Below, one piece after another: positions 12,955-24,300 of a stretch of DNA of 64,000 nt. The notes beneath the pieces were generated by a model. That model worked only from the letters and a program-made list of their open reading frames with translations. It was not told where the DNA came from and made no database searches. This DNA comes from Epiperipatus broadwayi (lineage: Eukaryota > Onychophora > Udeonychophora > Euonychophora > Peripatidae): the NCBI GenBank assembly GCA_028023455.1, contig JAQFVV010012510.1, forward strand, positions 3,449,420-3,513,419, read 5' to 3'. The position numbers were made by a program, and so were the translations under genes. Numbering within the stretch: position 1 is the first letter of the stretch; every line of letters starts with the position of its first letter.

Positions 12955-15747
12955 GGTCCGGATCCGCTAAAGGAATCAAGGCGGTCGCAGCTAACTATAA
13001 TCGGATCTTCATATAGGATGTTATGAATGATACAATTTAACTTTAATCCAAGATTGAACCCATTTCAAACAAGATAATTTAAAATTAAATATTCAACACA
13101 GATACAATTTAGATTAATTCATTCAAGCTTCACCTTTGTAGATGATTCCGTTATGCTCAGTATTCGGATTCAGGGTAGTTTTTACATTTAACTCGCTTCA
13201 GATATTTCCATCAATATCCTACATCAGTAATAGTACTTAATATAATTTAATTGATTTTAAAATTAATTTCAACCAAATTATTAAGATATTAAATTAATAT
13301 GATTTATGTATATGGGTATGTATATTCACATCTTATTTATTTTGGAAAATAAATAAATAATTAAAACAAATCAGAGACCTCCTTGAATTTAAAACAAACT
13401 TTAACATATTTATTAATAGATAACAATTTAAATTTATTTCAAATAACAAATAAAAAATATTATAATAAATGCTTTACATGCATCTCTACTATTTTATAAT
13501 ATCAAATTAAAATAATATCTTCCCATATCCCCATACTAAATATGTATCATAACATGACCAAATTTTAATAAATCGTAAAACAAGAAATTTTATAAATTCA
13601 ATAACAAAAAATTATAATAATACTAACTAGCTAACTTTAGTATGAACATTATATATACAAATGAAGATTTTATATTATCCAATCCTTGTATAAGAATTCC
13701 AATTTTATAAGAACCCCCTTCTATGCGTAGTCATTACTATGAAATAAAAGATCTTTCACCCAAGTATGTTAATCATTTACACAAAGAATAATAGACAAAT
13801 ATTACTAAGTTAATTATGCTAGTAATAAACAAAAATTTATGTTCTATCAAGAATAAAATTAATATGAAGAATAGTTGAGGCTTTACTTCATTAGGGTTTG
13901 AAATCAATTAATATATATATGTGCTCTGCGCACAGATAATGAAGCTATTAAACGTAAATAAAATTATTAAAAGTGACCGCCAAGTGCTTTCGGGACAGTT
14001 TATAGTGCCATATTCATGGCAACTTGTATTTGGGACTATAAACTGTCCCGAAAACGCTTGGCAATAACTTTTAATAATTTTATTTACATTTTAATAGCTT
14101 CATTATCTGTGCACAGAGCACATATATATATAAGAATAATAAGAAAATCTTACCTCCATATTAAGTTATTTTTATCTCGGTCAAGTCGCTTTATAGGGAA
14201 GATCTAAATTTTATTAAAAAAAATTAAATCAATGATCTTTCCATTTCTCTTCATTTAATAATTTTCTTAAATGGACTATTTCAACGTAAATGGATTTTGG
14301 AAGCAAAGGAAATAAAATTAGATGTCCGAAACTGGTGACATACCTCATACTTTCATTTCCAGTACTTAAGATTTTCCCATATATAAGCATTTGGGTTGGA
14401 AAGAATAAGTGGATTCATTTTATTCTTTCATAAATACTATATCTCATGTTGGGAATGAAAGTACAGTATTCATTTATTATTAACACTCGTAAAAAGCGCA
14501 TGCACCATAGCTTGAAAGGCTGATCTTTAAATAAGATGTATTAAAAGTTTATGGTATTGTCCTATTTATTTTCATAATTTATGAAGTAACGTCTATTAAG
14601 AATAAAGTTCTTAATGTTCATTAAAAATAAAGTTCTTTATTCCCTGTTTATCAATCTTCAGTGAGTCAATTAATATACTCTGTTGTTCAAAATTCTTCCT
14701 CTTATATGATGTTGACATCTTCCATTTACAATATAAATTGAAATTGCATTTTTAATTACATAAATGAAGTATACATATACTTTAGCCATTTCAGTAGGAA
14801 TAAACAATTAATTATTTTCAGATCACACAATAGCATTCGATCCTATGGCAAGATGGTTTTTATTCACGACATATTTTATATACTTATTATCACCTTAACA
14901 TAATTTAATTTATGTATATAAGTTGTTGTTTTTTGACAAAATTTATCTTCTTTATGATATCAATTTAGAACAATCTTATTACAAGTTCTTCTAATTAATA
15001 AATAAAAATATATATAATTTTGTTTTGAAATTATAATTGATAATATTAAAGAGTAATTTATTTACTCTTTTTATTGAGTGAAATTAGAGTTCCTTTCTAA
15101 TAAAAATTTTATCAACAAGATTCGTTCAAATTATTGATCCAACTTTTACGCAGCAAAATGATTATGCATAGTGGCTAGTTCATTGGCAAAAGATAGGATT
15201 AATTTTGAAATTATTTGATCCAGCTTTCATAGTAGAATCGACTTCCAATAGCATGTTTTAAATATACTATTTGATTTCACGATTTCATATTCGACTATTG
15301 TTGAAATTACTATAATTAATAATTGTATAATTGAATTCTAAATTTTAATTCCTTTGTGTTTAGTTGCTAAGATGAAACTTGATCTAAAGGTTATCTCTAT
15401 GCTTGACGTCTTGATTAGTAATTTTAAATAATCATTATAGGATTTACTAAAATTAAAATATTTAATTTAAAACAACTATTTATTTAAATGGACTTTTGTC
15501 ATTAAGGTTTTATAGTTTAACCTTTAAGTTATATATATATATGTATTTTAAAAAAATGTACTTACTATTCATAAACTTACACTTACATTTTTCAGTTTAT
15601 GTTTTGATCTTTTACTTAAATAAATGAGGTTAACAAGATTGTAAGTAATCCTTACAAAATTGTATCATTCATAATGTCCTATATGAAGATCCTAAATCCT
15701 ATTATAGTTAAATGCGACCACATTGATTCCCTTAGGGGATCCGGTCC
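12955..15747. mobile_element. 2.8-kb non-autonomous DNA transposon with long TIRs
   Basis: The terminal inverted repeats are 12955-13038 and 15657-15747. Both start GGWCCGGATCC inward from the ends and continue through GGAATCAA, GTCGCA, TTAACTATAAT/CTAACTATAAT, GGATCTTCATATAGGA and TTATGAATGATACAATTT. The right arm has a short insertion. No target-site duplication is obvious and no ORF inside resembles a transposase, so the superfamily is unknown and any mobility would need a helper. A 220-bp palindrome at 13911-14131 sits inside. The rest of the interior is AT-rich without recognisable coding. Confidence 0.75.
13911..14131. repeat. 220-bp near-perfect palindrome (family A)
   Basis: The arms read inward TGCTCTGCGCACAGATAATG, AGCTATTAAA, AATAAAATTATTAAAAGT, GCCAAGTGCTTTCGGGACAG, and are mirrored by CTGTCCCGAAAACGCTTGGC through to GTGCACAGAGCA. 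The centre is near 14020. It shares the GCCAAGYGCTTTCRG block and the GTGCTCTG end with the palindrome at 57486, so the two belong to one family. Short ORFs crossing it are not coding. Confidence 0.85.
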
Positions 15748-17690
15748 ATTACAGTATATTAAATTGTATTTTGAACTCTGAGTCAATGTGTTCTGTGTCC
15801 TCAAAAAATTAGATTCCATACTACATTGTTATTCTTACTTCGGAGATTAGTGAGCTAAGACATAGAAAAACTTGGCGCAGTTGCTTAGTTTGAACTTAGC
15901 TTAGAAAATTAGCAGTTTGAAAGTTCAAACTAGTTTTACAAACTAGTTTTAAAGGAATTAAAAATGTCATTATTTAGGCAAACTTGTATTACCCAGTTCG
16001 ATGCGGGAAATGCTGCCGAATGACTATTGTATTTAACCCAAATTGAAAACTTTTTCATACTAAACAGAATAGAGGACAATAAGCAAAAAGTTGCATTGCT
16101 CTTATGTTTTTCTCGTAAGAAAATCATTGAAATAATTAATTAAGTTTTATAACCCTTCTTAACAAATAACGTACTATATGAGGGATCAATAAAAATATTA
16201 AGCAAATACAGTTTAAGAGTGAAACAATAAAGGAATACAATTCAGCCCTAAGAAAGCTAGTAAAAAATTGTGGCTATAAGGAGTTTGTCAAGGAAATACT
16301 TATGATTGATGACAGACTAAGACAATAGAAATTTTTTAGTTTTTATATTCTTGCCAATCATTGTCTGAGACTACCCACATTATTAATTAGTTTTTCGAAT
16401 TACTTTTTTTTTAATTAATTAGTTAATACTCTCTTTTTCTTAACTACAACCTTGATTAATATTAGCTAATCATTTGGAAGTATGACTATTTTCTAATAAA
16501 ACATAATCCCCTTCCTGATCAGATAATTTACGAAATATTTTTATCTCTAAATAGTTCCGTAATTATTTGTACAACCATTTACAATTAAATTCTTTTCTCT
16601 AAATAACTTTATAATCCTTAGGTTATTTTTACATATTTAAAATTATAATTTAGTTTCTTTGTTTTCATAATCCAACGGAATTTTCTTTTAGTCAAAAAAG
16701 TAGATATATTCTTTTAAAATAGTAACTTTAAAAATTCTTATATTACAATAGGTTTCAAACAGACTTGATTTATCAAAAAAAAAAAAATCTTTATTTTTAT
16801 TTATTAAATAGTCCAGTTTTTTTTATTATATAAAAAAAAATATACATGTTCTTTTTCTTGAATATTATTATATATATTTCCAACGATTAGTTATACTTAT
16901 CTCAGGGAATCTTTCGCATTAACTCAATCCTATTGCAAGCATCTATCAGTCCAGAAATCAGACCAACCTCTCCCATACACTTTATGCATTTTTTGAAACA
17001 TCCAGTTCACTTCTTTTTTTCAAGTGAATAAGACATCTATAGTTCATACTGTAATTTCTTTTAAAAATACATATACACTAATTATTTTTTTAAATATAAT
17101 TAACCATATATATTATATACTTCAACTGCCTATTTTATCACAATATCCTGAAACATATGACCAAAGACATATGAAAAAGATAAATAATCCATAAGATGTG
17201 CATTCCATGCTGAATCAGCACTTATCAATTGACTCAGATCATAATCTCTTATCTTCATCATTTGTTCAGTGTATATATATATAGCAAATTACTATAGTTT
17301 AATTGACAAGTTTTAATTTTCAGCACTCACAACTTTGAAGCCAACAACTTTATAAAAATATATTTATGTCCTCAAAAAATTAGTTTCCATACTAAATTTA
17401 TTCATACTCTGGGGATTAGTGAGTTAAAACATAGCAGATCTAGTCCTTCCTAAATAAATACATTAGACTATGCTTTCAGTCTATTGTTATAAAAGATTAT
17501 ATTCAGATTACAAGATAATTCCTGTTGTTTAGATGAAAAATATGCATATTATTCTTATTGTATTAGAAATAAGACACAGATTTTGAAAAAGATTTCCTAA
17601 TTTTTCAATTTCTAAAATTTTTCCACTTTTAAAAAGGATCTCTTTTGTGAAGCCAAAGTAATATTATTACCATAGATTTATTTTATACCA
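15748..17690. other. AT-rich DNA with two short dispersed repeats
   Basis: 15794-15865 and 17368-17432 are direct copies of one repeat (CCTCAAAAAATTAG ... GGGATTAGTGAGTTA). About 17150-17280 is related to 19660-19790 (CATATGACC...CATATGAAAAAGATA). No gene was recognised. Confidence 0.5.
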
Positions 17691-17694
17691 TTTC

Positions 17695-18374
17695 TAACCT
17701 TCTTATTCACTTAACAATACTATTTTTTACACCAAAACTTTACTTACAGTTTCGACTGTCCTACAGATATCATCAGAGCTACAGTATCTGACATTACCTT
17801 CAGAAGTGGACTAGTTCAGATTCCTTCCTTATCTGATCAGATTGAGCATGCATTGCCACTAACCAATGTGTAAACATAGCCAAAGGGTGAAACATAAGTA
17901 TGGCCAATGTGTAAACATGTGTATAAAATCTTTACTATGGGTTAGGCTCTCTGAATCCAATCATAGTAATTTATTAGGCATTGTAATTTTAACTGTTGTT
18001 TGGCCCGAGTTTTATTTTATTGACTTGCTGCTAGGATGCAGCTTATATTCATTATTCTTATTAATGATAGCTCAGGTCTTTTTTGAAACAATAGACACTG
18101 CAATATCCAAATATATACAATTATTACATTTATACACATATTTATATACATAATCAAAACATACATCTTAACCTAACCATTATAAATAATCATTTTCCAT
18201 TTTATTATCAGGTTAAGATATATGTTTTGATTGCGTATATAAATGTGTATAAATGTAATAACTGTATGACTATATATTTGGATATTGTAGCTCTGATGAT
18301 GACTGCAGGACAGTCAAAACTGTAAGTAAAGTTTTGGTGTAAAAAATAGTATTGTTACGTGTATAAGAAGGTTG
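17695..18374. repeat. Composite foldback element
   Basis: The outer arms 17695-17789 and 18281-18374 are inverted copies (AACCTTCTTAT, then ACACCAAAACTTTACTTACA, then a GACTGTC core). A second palindrome (about 18098-18290) lies inside, centred near 18195, around AATATCCAAATATATACA and ACATACATCTTAACCT. The right outer arm carries CTGATGAT-GACTG-CAGGA-CAGTC-AAAAC at 18293-18320. The ORF at 17866-18153 lies wholly inside and is not protein-like. Confidence 0.8.
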
Positions 18375-18625
18375 AAAATGACATGATTTGTAAATATAGA
18401 AATCAATACATAAGGAAAGGAGGAAGAAGAAAATTGTATTACTTCCATAGATTAATTTCCTGCATTGTTTCTGAAATGTCATTGATGAATATATTAAATA
18501 AAGTTAAAAACTAAGCAATATAATAGACTTCTGTAAAAAAAAAATTATCATTTTATGTCACAAGAATTCTTCTATAAGAGAACATTTTATCAATGAAAAT
18601 AATAGCTTCATGTATTAAATAATTT

Positions 18626-18804
18626 TATACCATTTACACCTTTTTAGACACTTTATTAATACTTTTATTTGTATTAAACTAACAGTTTTGACTGCCCTGC
18701 AGTCATCATCAGAACTCTTGATGATGACTGCAGGGCAGTCGAAACTGTCAGTTTAATACAAATAAAAGTATTGATAAAGCGTCTAAAAAGGTATAAATGG
18801 TATA
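18626..18804. repeat. 179-bp near-perfect palindrome with hairpin-GAAAC cores
   Basis: The arms run from TATACCATTTACACCTTTTT to AAAAAGGTATAAATGGTATA and meet near 18715 at CAGAACTCTTG. Each arm carries the core GATGATGACTGC-AGG-GCAGTC-RAAAC, once per strand. It is the same family as 17695-18374, with the two copies joined almost head to head. Confidence 0.9.
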
Positions 18805-18809
18805 TATTA

Positions 18810-20715
18810 TAATAGAAATCAATATATAGGGAAAAAAAGAAGTAGAAAATTATATTAAATAATTTTAAGACTTTTAGAAGACATTTTCTAGACAAAATCA
18901 TAAGCTGAAATTAGATCAAATCAAAGATAACACCAGTTTTTATTTTGAAAACTAGTTTTTAATGCGAGTCATTAAAGATAGGACTTATTCATAGCAAATA
19001 TTTCCTAGACTAAATTTATTCACTTTTATGTTAATGACTCTCAACTATTGTTAAAATTATTAATATGATTTTTTTTAAGCAGCTTGTTAGATATACATAA
19101 TAATGATATTGGATTTCTCAATAGTTTTGCCAATCGCACTTTGGCTTTATAAACACTGGAAGTTATTAAATTCTGGGACCTATCCTAATTTAAGACAATC
19201 AAAGCCAAGTTCAAATTCACTAATATATATTGGTTTTACTACTTGATATTAGAGGGATATTTCAAGAAAAGCTTCCAGTTCTGTTCTAACGATACTTTTT
19301 CTCATTCTATTAATCTCAAATTTACAAGCCTAGCATGCTTCTCCCAGCCCACCATGCAAGTAATGTGTGCTCGTATGTGAAACTGCCACATAAAAAATCA
19401 CTCATCTTGATGAACTCTTAAAGGCAGCAAATTATTAGAAAGTAAATTATAATGCAGCATATATCTATTTACTTTTTGTTTTACAAACACATATATTTTC
19501 ATTTGTACTGCAAGTCAATCCTCATCACAATTATACCAAGCTGTAACCCACCAAAAATAATGGGAAATAACAAAATTTTGTAATGTTACTTTAATTAAAT
19601 ATACAAGTAGGATTTGAATTCAGGATTTTTCAGTCTATTCCTCATCCCCTATATCTCAATAAACCAATACACATGACCACATTCATGTGAAAAAGATACA
19701 TGATCCCCAACATATGTATTTCATGCAGAACCAGTATTCATCAGTTGGGCAAGATCATAATCTTCCACACATCTATACAATCAGTGCTTGGTTTATATTA
19801 AGATAGCAATTCCTCAAACTTTAATGGACATGCTTCAATCTTTTCACCCTTCCAACTATTCAACTGTCCATTTCATTGAAAACCTAATAATAGAACGCGC
19901 AAAGCCCTTATTGGATTCAATATTGTAATTATACCCATGTAGACATTACGTATATAAATTTACACACATTTTTTGATAGTTTTTGCTTCCAATTATTTAC
20001 CATTAACAAAATATCCAGTCATCAATAGATTTCACACAGATTAACATTGGTGAAAGTTGTAATGAAAAGTCTAAAAAGATTTTTTGACGTTAAGAATTAA
20101 AAACAAAGATGAAAAATGTTCAAACTATGGAATTTCTTGTGACTTCCTAAACATAAGAGCATAAATGCCAAAGCTCTGTGTGGCTTAGTATAAAGTAGCA
20201 GACTTCAAGATCTACTGCTCACGGCCCAACTCTGTTACTTCTAATGCTCAAACTTCTTATGAATTCCCGCACAATCACCCATTCATTTAATAAAACTAAT
20301 AATATCGTAACATTTTCCTAATAAACCCATTCGTGAAGCCTTTGGATAAAAGACTTAATAAACATATAGTATTATACTTTTCTTTCTAGTTTTCACAGGA
20401 ATACCTTTCATAACATTAGTAAAAAAAAGCCTGTTAATAGAAAAATTCACATAGTGCATACAATGCTAGATTTATCAGATCCTAGCGTGCAAAAAGATTT
20501 GAGTTCTACTTGATCCATTTAAGCATATATAGCTTGTTTCAAAAAGGCATTTACACTCATATTCTCTACTAATAATCTCAAGAGAAAATATATTGCTCCA
20601 CTAAATTATACAATAACTATTTCTTTATAATTCTTGTAAAGCAAATTGAAATAAATAATTTGAATAAATTTATTTCAAAAAACAATAATAAAATAAGTGC
20701 AAGTATAAATTAAAT
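18810..20715. other. Intergenic DNA downstream of SIL1
   Basis: AT-rich without recognised genes. 19600-19870 is partly a dispersed repeat shared with 17150-17280 (CATGTGAAAAAGATA, ATGATCCCCAACATATG). Confidence 0.5.
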
Positions 20716-20718
20716 AAT

Positions 20719-20724
20719 TTTATT
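20719..20724 (-). promoter_or_regulatory. Candidate polyadenylation signal of SIL1
   Basis: AATAAA on the minus strand, 47 bases past the SIL1 stop codon. The position suits a short 3' UTR. In DNA this AT-rich the hexamer is common by chance, so the assignment rests on its location. Confidence 0.45.
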
Positions 20725-20770
20725 AATAACACATATAATTTACCTAAAATGTATTTACAACAATTTTCCA

Positions 20771-21395
20771 TCATAGTTCATCTTTAATGGTGGTTAATTT
20801 TGTCACTAAACTTTCTATTAGAGAATGCAGAGAAGTGAAAAAGTCATCATTTATATCAGAATTTTGTGTTTCCAAAGTGATCAGATCCTGATATTCAGCC
20901 TGTAAAATATTTAATTGAGGCAATTTTTTCAAAAAGTCCGACTGGCAAACATTTACCAAACTAATCATGGCTTGCAGAATCTTTTCCCGGGCGTCATGGT
21001 CCTGAATTGCAAGAAGAGGAGGAACTACCTGGCACCAACCATGTTCTAAAATTGCATTTTCCAAATGGATTCTACTATATTGTCGCAGCTTTTCCTTATT
21101 GGTTTCATCAGACGAGTGCTTGGTTACAAGATGGCGTTCGGTAATTAAATCATTCACTAAAGTTATAATTTTAACAAGAAGTTTATTGGTCTGAGGTTGA
21201 TTAAAAATCTTGCTCAATGTGCTAAAACCACCAAGTTGTATAAAACGTTCCTGAGCAACAGGAAAATGTCTCATTAAACATGATAAAGCATATAAGACCC
21301 GACTTTGAGTCACATCGTTTGCCTCTAAAGCTAACATTCGAAGTAACTGCTGTAAAGCTCCACTTTCTATAGCTGCAATCTGGACTTTAGGGTTA
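20771..21395 (-). CDS. SIL1: SIL1 exon 4 (C-terminal armadillo domain and KDEL)
   Basis: This exon encodes the last base of codon 244, residues 245-451 and TGA. The acceptor is atttacag. The segment contains [20 protein letters not shown], then [20 protein letters not shown], then [18 protein letters not shown] and [14 protein letters not shown], all recognisable SIL1 C-terminal blocks that form the BiP-binding concave surface in the family. It ends in KDEL, the canonical ER-retrieval signal. The open frame continues upstream to 21529, but that part is intron read-through. Confidence 0.95.
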
Positions 21396-24300
21396 CTGTA
21401 AATAAAAATAATAAAATTTTTATTCCTTATATGTATATATTTTAAAAATAAAACAATTTTCCAAAATATATATATAGTTCTGACTAATACGGTAAAATGT
21501 AAGAATATAGAAAACACTTTTAGAAACAAAAGTGTCCCCTAAGTTGATAAAACCAGATGATGGCTCGTGTATTTACTCCTCTGTTAAACAATCAATTTTA
21601 CAAAAGAACGTAGAAATATTTTTTCTTAAAAAAGAAATAAAAAAGCATTACTATCTTGTACTACTTTTACGCATTTAACATCCGAACTTCTAATTACAAA
21701 ATAAATTGCAATCAATAATCCAGTAGTGTAGCTACAATTTTTGAGCCCCTATATGAAATTTTAAAAAAGACTCTTTTTAATATTTATAATATTGACTTTA
21801 ATATTTTTTTGAATATATATAAAATGAAAGAGCTCCTTAGATCCCAGAAACCTGTTCACATTACCATGGTTTGTTTCATGGTACTATTATTATTATTTAC
21901 TAGATGGAATGAATTATCTTATACATATAACATCAACTCTAATCTTCTATAAAGCACATTTTTATCCATACGAAGAGACTTTCACCATTAAATAATTTTA
22001 TTAACAAACATTATATATATAAAAAACTATATTGTAACACTAGCGAGAGATATATGTGTAAAACGCACATATTTTACATATGTTAGTGATAGCACGATTT
22101 AATATTATCATATTAAAGACAAACGTAAAGTATAAATCTACAGGTTATTACTTAATATTTTTTCATTTAAAAATAAATGATCAAATAATTAATAGAAACG
22201 AAAATAAGAAAAAAAATGTAATGTTTAAAGTAGTTTTGTAAAAATCAAAAAAAAAAGATTGCCTATATTTTTTCTTTTAAAACAGAATAAAACTATTGAG
22301 ATCGTCGGCTGGGGGGGGAAATCTAAAGTTAGAATAAAATTTGTTTTTAAAGAAAACACTTCTTTTTTTATATAAATTAAAATAATAAAATGTCTAAAAA
22401 AACTAAGCAAATGTGAAAACAATAAAAATGTTTGTAAAAGAATCTCGAAAATATAATTAGTTTAAAAAGATTATTGACTAAATTAATTAAAAAAAAAACA
22501 TGTAAACTATCTCATAAATGCAAGAGTACATTAAGAAAAGATTAGATAATGTGGAATGTAAAAATCAATTAGATTAACAAAATGTAAAAATAATTAAAAA
22601 CAGACTTTAAGTTACGATCTTAATTAAAAAATAGATTTAAGTGTGATGAACATTAAAAATTGTGGAAATCAATGAGAAAGGAAATGAATAAAAGTAGGGT
22701 CTGCAATCTATAAATCAGTCAGGTTTGTGATATACAGTCAGGATGACTTAATTTAATAAAGCTCGTATTTATAAATGTTATATATAGAGTGTTACTGATA
22801 TATTACAAATGTTATATATAGAGTGTTACTGATATACAGTTCACATTGCTATTAGTCCAGAGTTTGGGTTCTTTCTAAAGAATGCATGCAGATATTCAGA
22901 AATTTTACTGTAGTAAACCCAGCGTCAACATTAATGTAGAAGCCGCATAAGCCATAGGAGTGTATGACGGCTAGCCATCAACTATCCTGCCTAAATCAAT
23001 ACCTGGAACCAATGCCAAAATTGTGAAGTAGAAGCTGCCACATTCTCTCTCTCTCTCCCCCATTGTTCAATAGAAACCTGAAAGGAAAGCCATGAAACCA
23101 TTGATGGAACCAAAAGGCCAACCGGTTGAAAAATACCCACAAATGAAAACCTACAAAACATCACATGATCACCATTTCTTGTGCTTTCTTGTAAATGTTA
23201 TTAAAACAGGCAAAACTCCATATATCAACTGGCTTGCACTGAGTGGCACTATTGTATGGAGAATTTTGCTGTTTTAATAACCGTTATAAGCGAGCATAAG
23301 AAATGGTGATCATGTGTTGTTTAGTGGTTTAATACCAATTCTGCCTACTAGGATAGTGGTGGCTATGGTTATTAAAGAACCAAAGACACCAAAATGTATG
23401 GGTACTGAAATGAGTTCAGACCTATATGACTATATAAGCTAATAAGCTTGGATTGAAAATATTATTTTCAATTTTATTCTCATAGTTTTGTAGTTAAATA
23501 GAGATAAAAAGTAACTGCTGGAGGATTGCATTAGATTCTAAGATCTAGATGCAGTGCTCTCAGATCCAAGGCTTCTCACTGACGAAAGCCACAAGTTAAA
23601 AACTAGTCTGGGGATATTGGATGAGTAGGCACTAGATAGAGATTATGCGCAAGCCTTCTGGCATCCATTGATTACTCTGGCTTGCACTGAGTTGTTTTAA
23701 TAAATGAAAACCTAGATAAAGTTACTTTAAATAATTATTTAGACACTTGATTTTAAATGAAATGATCTTTAACGAAGAACTCTTATAACTATAACCTAAA
23801 GTCATCATTTATATTTTCTTGTGTAAAATTTATTGTTATATTATATTAAAGACATGTGTGTGTTTGAATAAATATTAATGTTTACTTAAATATTATTTGG
23901 TCTATTCTCTCTTTCGTCATTGTGTCACTACTGATTTAAAGGTATATTTATTTTTATGTGTTAATTAAGTAAATGTGCTGGGACCCTGGTTAAGAGTATG
24001 AGCTAGCCACGAGATATTTCAAGCGCTGGATTGTGTACCTGTCGTCCAAAGCATACTGACTATATAATCTATGGTTGGCTGGCACCTGAGGTTGATCCTC
24101 AAAACAAATAAAATGCTTTGGATGGCAGGGGTTTGAATCCAGCAGTCGAGGTGGGCCACGGTCTGGAAATGTGATCATGTTATGCTTTGGATAGCTCAAT
24201 CTGACAATGGGTATTGTTGATGGCTATGCTATCAATGGTATTCTCCCTTCTGCTTGAAGAGTTGGTCTGTTCTCGTAGTATTAAAGTAAATGTTAAACTT

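Noticed and set aside
14016-14207. 63-codon ORF on the plus strand
   Set aside because: It crosses one arm of the 13911-14131 palindrome and has no protein-like features.
17866-18482. Short ORFs at 17866-18153 and 18270-18482
   Set aside because: They lie within the foldback arms and change with the palindrome; the peptides are low-complexity translations of repeat DNA.
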